Part shown: piece by piece, positions 60,263 to 64,000 of the stretch
Position numbering within the stretch: the stretch's first letter is position 1
Layout: the number at the start of each line of letters is the position of its first letter
From: JAUYIV01 sp040882645
GTDB taxonomy: Bacteria > Actinomycetota > Acidimicrobiia > Spongiisociales > UBA11373
Assembly (NCBI GenBank): GCA_040882645.1
Contig: JBBEAX010000038.1
Span: 1 to 64,000, forward strand
Direction: 5' to 3'
Length of the DNA: 64,000 bases
Notes under the pieces: generated by a model
The model's database searches: none
What the model saw: only the letters and a program-made list of their open reading frames with translations
Told to the model about the DNA's origin: nothing
Position numbers and translations under genes: made by a program

Positions 60263-60340
60263 GCGATGCGCAATGAGCAATGCGCAATGAGCAACCCGGT
60301 TCGGAATCGCGCCTCGCGTCTCGCGTCTCGCGCATCGCGC
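60263..60340. repeat. Double heptamer element, GCAATGA and GTCTCGC families (R28)
   Basis: Four in-phase units at 60263-60290 (GCGATGC, GCAATGA, GCAATGC, GCAATGA) and, after 13 bp, five units at 60304-60338 (GAATCGC, GCCTCGC, two GTCTCGC, GCATCGC). The two arrays share GC-rich ends but are not complementary, so this is a direct rather than an inverted arrangement. It lies between divergent genes just upstream of the pilus operon. Confidence 0.82.
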
Positions 60341-60407
60341 CGAACAGCCCCCTTGAGTCCGGGAGGCTGCGCGCGTACGTTGCCGGCCCCACCAAGGAGC
60401 CGATCAC

Positions 60408-60965
60408 TTGTTTCCGGCGCTGGCTGTCTGGACGCCGGAGGACGGTCTGCTCGGTGCGCTCGCCCCGCTCGGCCTGGCGCTCGCTGCCGACGACGCGGTG
60501 GTGGTCGATCTCGATCCCCTTGGGCCGAGGTATCCGGGCGACCGGTCTCTGGCCGACCTGGTGCGAGACGGGGTGCGCAAGGATGACCTGACGCCGCGCC
60601 GGGGGATCGGAGTGCTGCGCAATGGCGGGGTGGCGCCGCTCGATGCGAGGCCCGTCGTCGAAGCCCTGCTCGCTCATCTTCCGCGACTGGTGCTTCGCCT
60701 GCCGCCCCGGCCCGTTCCGGCGGGGCTCCCCATGCCGGTGGTCCCTGTGAGGCTGCTGCTGCCCGGGTCGCTGTTCGCTCCGCAGGGGGGGCCAGCCGTG
60801 TTCCAGACGACCCCGTCGTTCGCCAGATTGCCGGGGGTCGGGGTACGCCTTCCGGTTCCCCACCCGGCGACGGTGAGGCTTCTCCTCGAGGGCCGCCGTC
60901 CTCCGGCGAAGGATCGCTGGGTCCGCGCGTGGCGCAGCGCCTGGAGGCTTCCGTGGCAGCCGTGA
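60408..60965 (+). CDS. Putative pilus-assembly protein, degenerate TadZ/MinD-like
   Basis: A 185-residue protein at the head of a Tad operon. AVWTPEDGLLGALAPLGLALAADDAVVVDLDPLGPRYPGDRSLADLVRDG resembles the strand-loop pattern of MinD/TadZ proteins, which precede tadA in many actinobacteria, but no Walker A lysine is visible, so ATP binding is doubtful. TTG at 60408 is supported by AAGGAG at 60394. It overlaps the tadA start. The call rests mainly on position. Confidence 0.6.
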   Translation: MFPALAVWTPEDGLLGALAPLGLALAADDAVVVDLDPLGPRYPGDRSLADLVRDGVRKDDLTPRRGIGVLRNGGVAPLDARPVVEALLAHLPRLVLRLPPRPVPAGLPMPVVPVRLLLPGSLFAPQGGPAVFQTTPSFARLPGVGVRLPVPHPATVRLLLEGRRPPAKDRWVRAWRSAWRLPWQP

Positions 60966-62008
60966 ATCGGATCGTCGATCGTTTGCTGCGATCGGAAGTG
61001 CCATTGCGTCGGGTCGAGGTGGGCCGCGCGGCGCGGCGCATCGCCGCCGACGAAGCGCCCCTCGACCCGGGAGCCGCCGCGGCGGCCACCGCCGAACTGG
61101 TCGGATTGGGTGTCCTCGAACCGCTGCTGGCCGACGGATCGGTGAGCGACATCCTCGTCAACGGTCCCGACGAGGTATGGCTGGAACGCCACGGGGTTCT
61201 GGAGCGCGCCGGAGTCTCGTTCTCCGGCCCTGAGGCCATCGTCGCCGCGGTCGAGCGGGTGATCGCTCCGCTGGGACTCCGCCTCGACCGAGCTTCGCCC
61301 GCGGTCGACGCCCGACTCCCGGACGGATCGAGGCTCCACGCGGTGATTCCGCCGGCGGCGGTCGATGGGCCGGTGGTGGCGATCCGTCGGTTCGTATCGG
61401 TGGTGACCACGCTGGACGACGCAATTCGCGTCGGCGCCATCGACGAGACAGGGGCCCAGATCCTTCGGGACGCGGTGACGGGCCGGACGAACCTCCTGGT
61501 CTCGGGTGGGACCGGCTCAGGCAAGACCACCCTGTTGAACGTGTTGTCTGCCGTCATCCCGGCAAACGAGCGGGTGGTGACCATCGAGGACGCCGCCGAG
61601 CTGCGCTTGTCTGGTCATGTGGTCCGGCTCGAGGCACGACCGCCCAATGCGGAGGGGGCGGGCGAGATCACCTTGCGCTCCCTGGTGCGGCAGGCACTGC
61701 GGATGCGTCCCGATCGGATCGTGGTGGGCGAAGTCCGGGGTCCGGAAGCCTTCGACCTGGTCCAGGCAATGAGCACCGGGCACGACGGGTCGATGGGCAC
61801 GGTGCACGCCAACGGCCCGGAGGAGGCCCTGTGGAGGGTGGAGACGCTGGCCCTCACCGCCGATCGGAACTTGCCAGCAGACGCGGTGCGGCAAATGCTG
61901 CGATCGGCCGTCGATCTGGTCATTCATCTCGAGCGCCGCGACGGAACGAGGCGGGTGGTCGAGATTGCGAGCGTGTCGGCGTCCGGTTTGGAGACGCGAT
62001 GGCCGTGA
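60953..62008 (+). CDS. tadA: Type II/IV secretion ATPase, Tad pilus assembly
   Basis: A 351-residue TadA/CpaF-type ATPase that powers Flp pilus assembly. SDILVNGPDEVWLERHG (about 65) starts the N-terminal domain; Walker A is VSGGTGSGKTTLLN near 182, ASP box GHDGSMGTVHANGPEEAL and Walker B RPDRIVVGEVRGPEAFDLVQAM follow. The protein is on the short side. GTG at 60953 has GGAGG at good spacing; GTG at 60929 is another choice. Confidence 0.93.
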   Translation: MAAVNRIVDRLLRSEVPLRRVEVGRAARRIAADEAPLDPGAAAAATAELVGLGVLEPLLADGSVSDILVNGPDEVWLERHGVLERAGVSFSGPEAIVAAVERVIAPLGLRLDRASPAVDARLPDGSRLHAVIPPAAVDGPVVAIRRFVSVVTTLDDAIRVGAIDETGAQILRDAVTGRTNLLVSGGTGSGKTTLLNVLSAVIPANERVVTIEDAAELRLSGHVVRLEARPPNAEGAGEITLRSLVRQALRMRPDRIVVGEVRGPEAFDLVQAMSTGHDGSMGTVHANGPEEALWRVETLALTADRNLPADAVRQMLRSAVDLVIHLERRDGTRRVVEIASVSASGLETRWP

Positions 62009-62667
62009 CGCTGGCCGTGCTGGGAGCGTTCGGCCTGGCGGGCGGGGTACCACTCGCCGCCGTCGGCGCCGGGATGGTGATGGCATGGCAGCCGGTACTG
62101 GGGATTGTCGGCCTGGGGGTGTGGGCGGCCCGAGGCCGTCAGGCGGGGCAGTTGCCAGGCCCTGACGACGAGGCCGCATTCCTGCAGGGTCTCGCCGCCG
62201 AGTTGGCGGCGGGGTCGCCGCCGCGGGCCGCGCTGGTGTCGGCAGCCTCGCGGGCTCCGATACTCGATCTTCGGCACGCGGTGCGCTTCGCTGGGGCCGG
62301 CCTCGACTCCGAACGGGTGGCCGGGGCCCTACGGGAGGCGCTTCCCACTCATGGTCGGCTGGCGGCGGCTGCCTGGACCCTGACTGCCACCGCGGGCGGT
62401 CCGGCCGCCGCTCTCTTCGAAGTGCTCGCAGTACGGGCCGCCGACGATGGAGCGCTGATCAGGGAACGGCGAGCGCTCACGGCCCAGGCCCGCGCTTCCG
62501 CCTGGGTGGTGGCTGGCCTTCCGATCGTCCTGCTGGCCGGACTGTTCGGTACCGGCCGGTTGAGCATCGCGTCTGATCAGGCGCTGGGGTTGGTCGTCGC
62601 GGTGGGAATCGCCCTTCAGGCGGCGGGGGTGGCGGTGGTCTGGACGATGCTGCGGAGGGCTACATGA
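61999..62667 (+). CDS. tadB: Tad pilus assembly membrane protein (TadB-like)
   Basis: A 222-residue membrane protein with two N-terminal hydrophobic helices, a soluble T2SS-F-like core (ALVSAASRAPILDLRHAVRF and ALFEVLAVRAADDGALIRERRALTAQARASAWVVAGLPIV) and two C-terminal helices. It is shorter than typical TadB. ATG at 61999 overlaps the tadA stop; the next start overlaps its own stop by four bases. Together with TadC it forms the inner-membrane platform. Confidence 0.83.
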   Translation: MAVTLAVLGAFGLAGGVPLAAVGAGMVMAWQPVLGIVGLGVWAARGRQAGQLPGPDDEAAFLQGLAAELAAGSPPRAALVSAASRAPILDLRHAVRFAGAGLDSERVAGALREALPTHGRLAAAAWTLTATAGGPAAALFEVLAVRAADDGALIRERRALTAQARASAWVVAGLPIVLLAGLFGTGRLSIASDQALGLVVAVGIALQAAGVAVVWTMLRRAT

Positions 62668-63287
62668 TCGCGGTATCAGTGATCGGTACCGCCTGGTGGG
62701 TGGCCACCACGGTGGGGTGGCGGCGCCCCTGGCTCCTGGCCACCGTCAGCGGACTTCTCGTGCTCTCGCCGATGGTGGGGATGGCGGTCACGGCAGTCGC
62801 CGTCGCCCGCTACCGCTGGTTGCGGGCGCGGCGGGATGCCGCAATCGAGAGACAGGCCGAAGGCGATGTGGCGCTCCTCGCCGACCTCCTTGGCCTCGGG
62901 CTGACCGCCGGGCTGAGCCTGCGGGCCGCCATCGACATCGCCGCCCCCCAGGTCGCGGCTCCCGTCCAGGCCGACCTCGCTGCGATGTGTCGTCGGATCG
63001 ATCGGGCGGGGTTGGCGGCGGGCCTCGCCGATACCAGCGGTCGCCTCGAGGGCCTTGCCCGGGTCGCGGCCGGCGCCGCCGTCAGCGGGGCGCCGCTCGC
63101 CCCCGCCGTCGCCGCGTTCTCCAAGGTACGCCGCCACGCAGATCATGCGACCCGGATGGAGCGCGCCCGCAGGCTGCCGGTACGGCTGCTGCTTCCGCTC
63201 GCACTGCTGATCCTGCCGGGCTTCGTGCTCCTCGCAGTCGGGCCGGCGGTTCTCCAGGGTCTGGCGCGTCTCGGTTCAACCCCATGA
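62664..63287 (+). CDS. tadC: Tad pilus assembly membrane protein (TadC-like)
   Basis: A 207-residue protein with hydrophobic helices at both ends and a T2SS-F domain in the middle: LADLLGLGLTAGLSLRAAIDIAAPQVAAPVQADLAAM and MERARRLPVRLLLPLALLILPGFVLLAVGPAVLQGL, the latter being the family's conserved C-terminus. ATG at 62664 overlaps the tadB stop. The short TadB/TadC pair is typical of actinobacteria. Confidence 0.85.
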   Translation: MIAVSVIGTAWWVATTVGWRRPWLLATVSGLLVLSPMVGMAVTAVAVARYRWLRARRDAAIERQAEGDVALLADLLGLGLTAGLSLRAAIDIAAPQVAAPVQADLAAMCRRIDRAGLAAGLADTSGRLEGLARVAAGAAVSGAPLAPAVAAFSKVRRHADHATRMERARRLPVRLLLPLALLILPGFVLLAVGPAVLQGLARLGSTP

Positions 63288-63303
63288 GAGAAAGGTCGAT
63301 CGA

Positions 63304-63471
63304 ATGAGAGATGAGTCTGGCCAGGCCACCGCGGAGTACGCCCTCGTCATCGTTGCCGCCGCCATCGTCGCCGTCGCCTTGATCTCGTGGGCGGCGGGAT
63401 CCAATGCGCTGCCCTCCTTCTTCGATGCCGTGATCGACCGGGTGCGCGGCTTCGCCGGTGCCGGCGGATGA
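63304..63471 (+). CDS. Flp pilin-like short protein (DUF4244-like)
   Basis: A 55-residue protein not listed by simple length filters. RDESGQATAEYALVIVAAAIVAVALISW has the G-Q-A-T-A-E-Y-A segment seen in Flp/type IV prepilins: a Glu five residues after the processed Gly, then a 20-residue hydrophobic helix. It is most likely the major pilin subunit. The stop overlaps the tadE-like start by four bases. ATG at 63304. Confidence 0.85.
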   Translation: MRDESGQATAEYALVIVAAAIVAVALISWAAGSNALPSFFDAVIDRVRGFAGAGG

Positions 63472-63833
63472 CGGCCGAGCGCGGCAGCGCCGCCGTGGAG
63501 TTCGCCCTCGTCTTGCCCCTTGTTCTTCTGGTGCTCCTCGCCGCGGTCGAAGTGGCGGTGGCGGCAAGGGTGCAGCTCGAGGTTTCCGGAGCGGCGCGTG
63601 AAGGTGCCCGTGAGGCAGCCACCACCCCCGAGCCGGAAAGGGCAGTGGCAGCCGTTCGGCGAGCGCTCGGCGGTGATGCCGGGGGTAGGGCGAGGGTGTC
63701 GGTGGTCCGGGAGCACCTGGTCGGAGGAACCGCCGAAGTAGTGGTGCGTCTGCGCCACCGCGTCGCTGGGCCATTGTTCGGGGGCTTCGACGTCACCCTC
63801 GTCGGGCGGGCGGTGATGCGGGTGGAACGGTGA
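63468..63833 (+). CDS. TadE-like minor pilin
   Basis: A 121-residue pseudopilin. ERGSAAVEFALVLPLVLLVLLAAVEVAVAARVQLEVSGAAREGAREAAT is the TadE signature: G-S-A-A-V-E-F before one membrane helix and then an amphipathic stretch. TadE proteins are processed by the Tad prepilin peptidase and help start pilus assembly. ATG at 63468; the following start overlaps the stop. No peptidase gene is in this window. Confidence 0.9.
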   Translation: MTAERGSAAVEFALVLPLVLLVLLAAVEVAVAARVQLEVSGAAREGAREAATTPEPERAVAAVRRALGGDAGGRARVSVVREHLVGGTAEVVVRLRHRVAGPLFGGFDVTLVGRAVMRVER

Positions 63834-64000
63834 ACGAGCGGGGCAGCGCCTCGCTGGCGCTGCTCGGGGTCACCGGGGTCGTGATGATGCTTGCGGTCGG
63901 CCTGGCGGTCGTCGGATCGGTGATGCAGGCCCGGGTCGAGGCAAGCACCGCCGCCGACGCCGCCGCATTGGCCGCCGCCCCGGTCACCTTCCTTCCCTTC
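63830..64000 (+). CDS. TadE/Rv3654c-like secretion-neighbourhood protein, partial
   Basis: An open frame starting at GTG 63830 and running off the window after 57 residues: ERGSASLALLGVTGVVMMLAVGLAVVG is a one-helix anchor with the same G-S-A-x start as pilins, and AASTADAAALAAAP-type residues follow. It resembles the TadE-like 'helicase/secretion neighbourhood' proteins at the end of actinobacterial Tad operons. The 3' end is missing. Confidence 0.8.
   Translation, partial: MNERGSASLALLGVTGVVMMLAVGLAVVGSVMQARVEASTAADAAALAAAPVTFLPF

Overview
The window looks like chromosome of a high-GC actinobacterium. The evidence is the composition, frequent GTG/TTG starts, LytR-CpsA-Psr and DUF2237 genes, an actinobacterial-type Tad pilus locus with a very short DUF4244-like pilin, and many small lipoproteins. 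A class such as Acidimicrobiia is plausible but not proven. No rRNA, tRNA, transposase, integrase, phage gene or CRISPR array was found. A run of ten N at 18926-18935 marks an assembly join.

Layout. 122-6107: a thioredoxin-like lipoprotein, then a caa3-type cytochrome c oxidase operon (coxB with fused cytochrome c, coxA, coxC, subunit IV, CtaG, small lipoprotein). 6222-8046: small membrane and unknown genes plus DUF2237. 8119-12471: iorA, iorB and a fused ADP-forming acyl-CoA synthetase, a likely aryl-pyruvate to acyl-CoA to ATP route. 12521-17507: nuclease-like unknown, anchored protein, LCP ligase, YyaL family. 17921-24166: principal-type sigma factor, CBS protein, two paralogous unknowns, HerA-like ATPase, lipoprotein, LOG family. 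24364-35520: tryptophanase, ATP-grasp protein, RCK channel with an unusual filter, cNMP-binding protein, metallo-hydrolase, DUF4015 hydrolase, split XdhC, nitroreductase, methyltransferase. 35588-39524: carboxylate-amine ligase, TldD/TldE. 39664-47515: ArfB, histidine utilisation genes (arginase family, hutH, hutU, hutI), GDPD. 47742-54301: MOSC protein, BMP-type nucleoside ABC transporter, divergent adenine deaminase-like gene. 54428-58540: ArsR regulator with MFS exporter, and a phosphatase/glycosyltransferase pair for a phosphorylated disaccharide (sucrose or mannosylfructose type). 58669 to the end: MsrA, HAD phosphatase, and a Tad pilus operon cut by the window edge.

The most striking content lies between the genes. 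About 28 intergenic places carry arrays of 7-bp units (for example GGAGGCT, CCAGTCT, AAGAGTC, GCGATAC, GCAATTC, GCGGGCA, ACGGCCC). Most are built as array, short junction, core of about 12-75 bp, inverted junction, then an inverted array of the matching unit, giving long potential hairpins. Units differ between elements but the two arms of one element usually match. The phase of 7 is kept even where one array changes from one unit family to another. Every convergent gene gap longer than 25 bp here (nine of nine) is filled by such an element, often touching or overlapping both stop codons, whereas the tightly packed operons contain none. The units recall the heptanucleotide STRR repeats known from cyanobacteria, but the paired inverted arms, conserved junctions and family switching form a distinct pattern that I regard as the main discovery candidate of the window.
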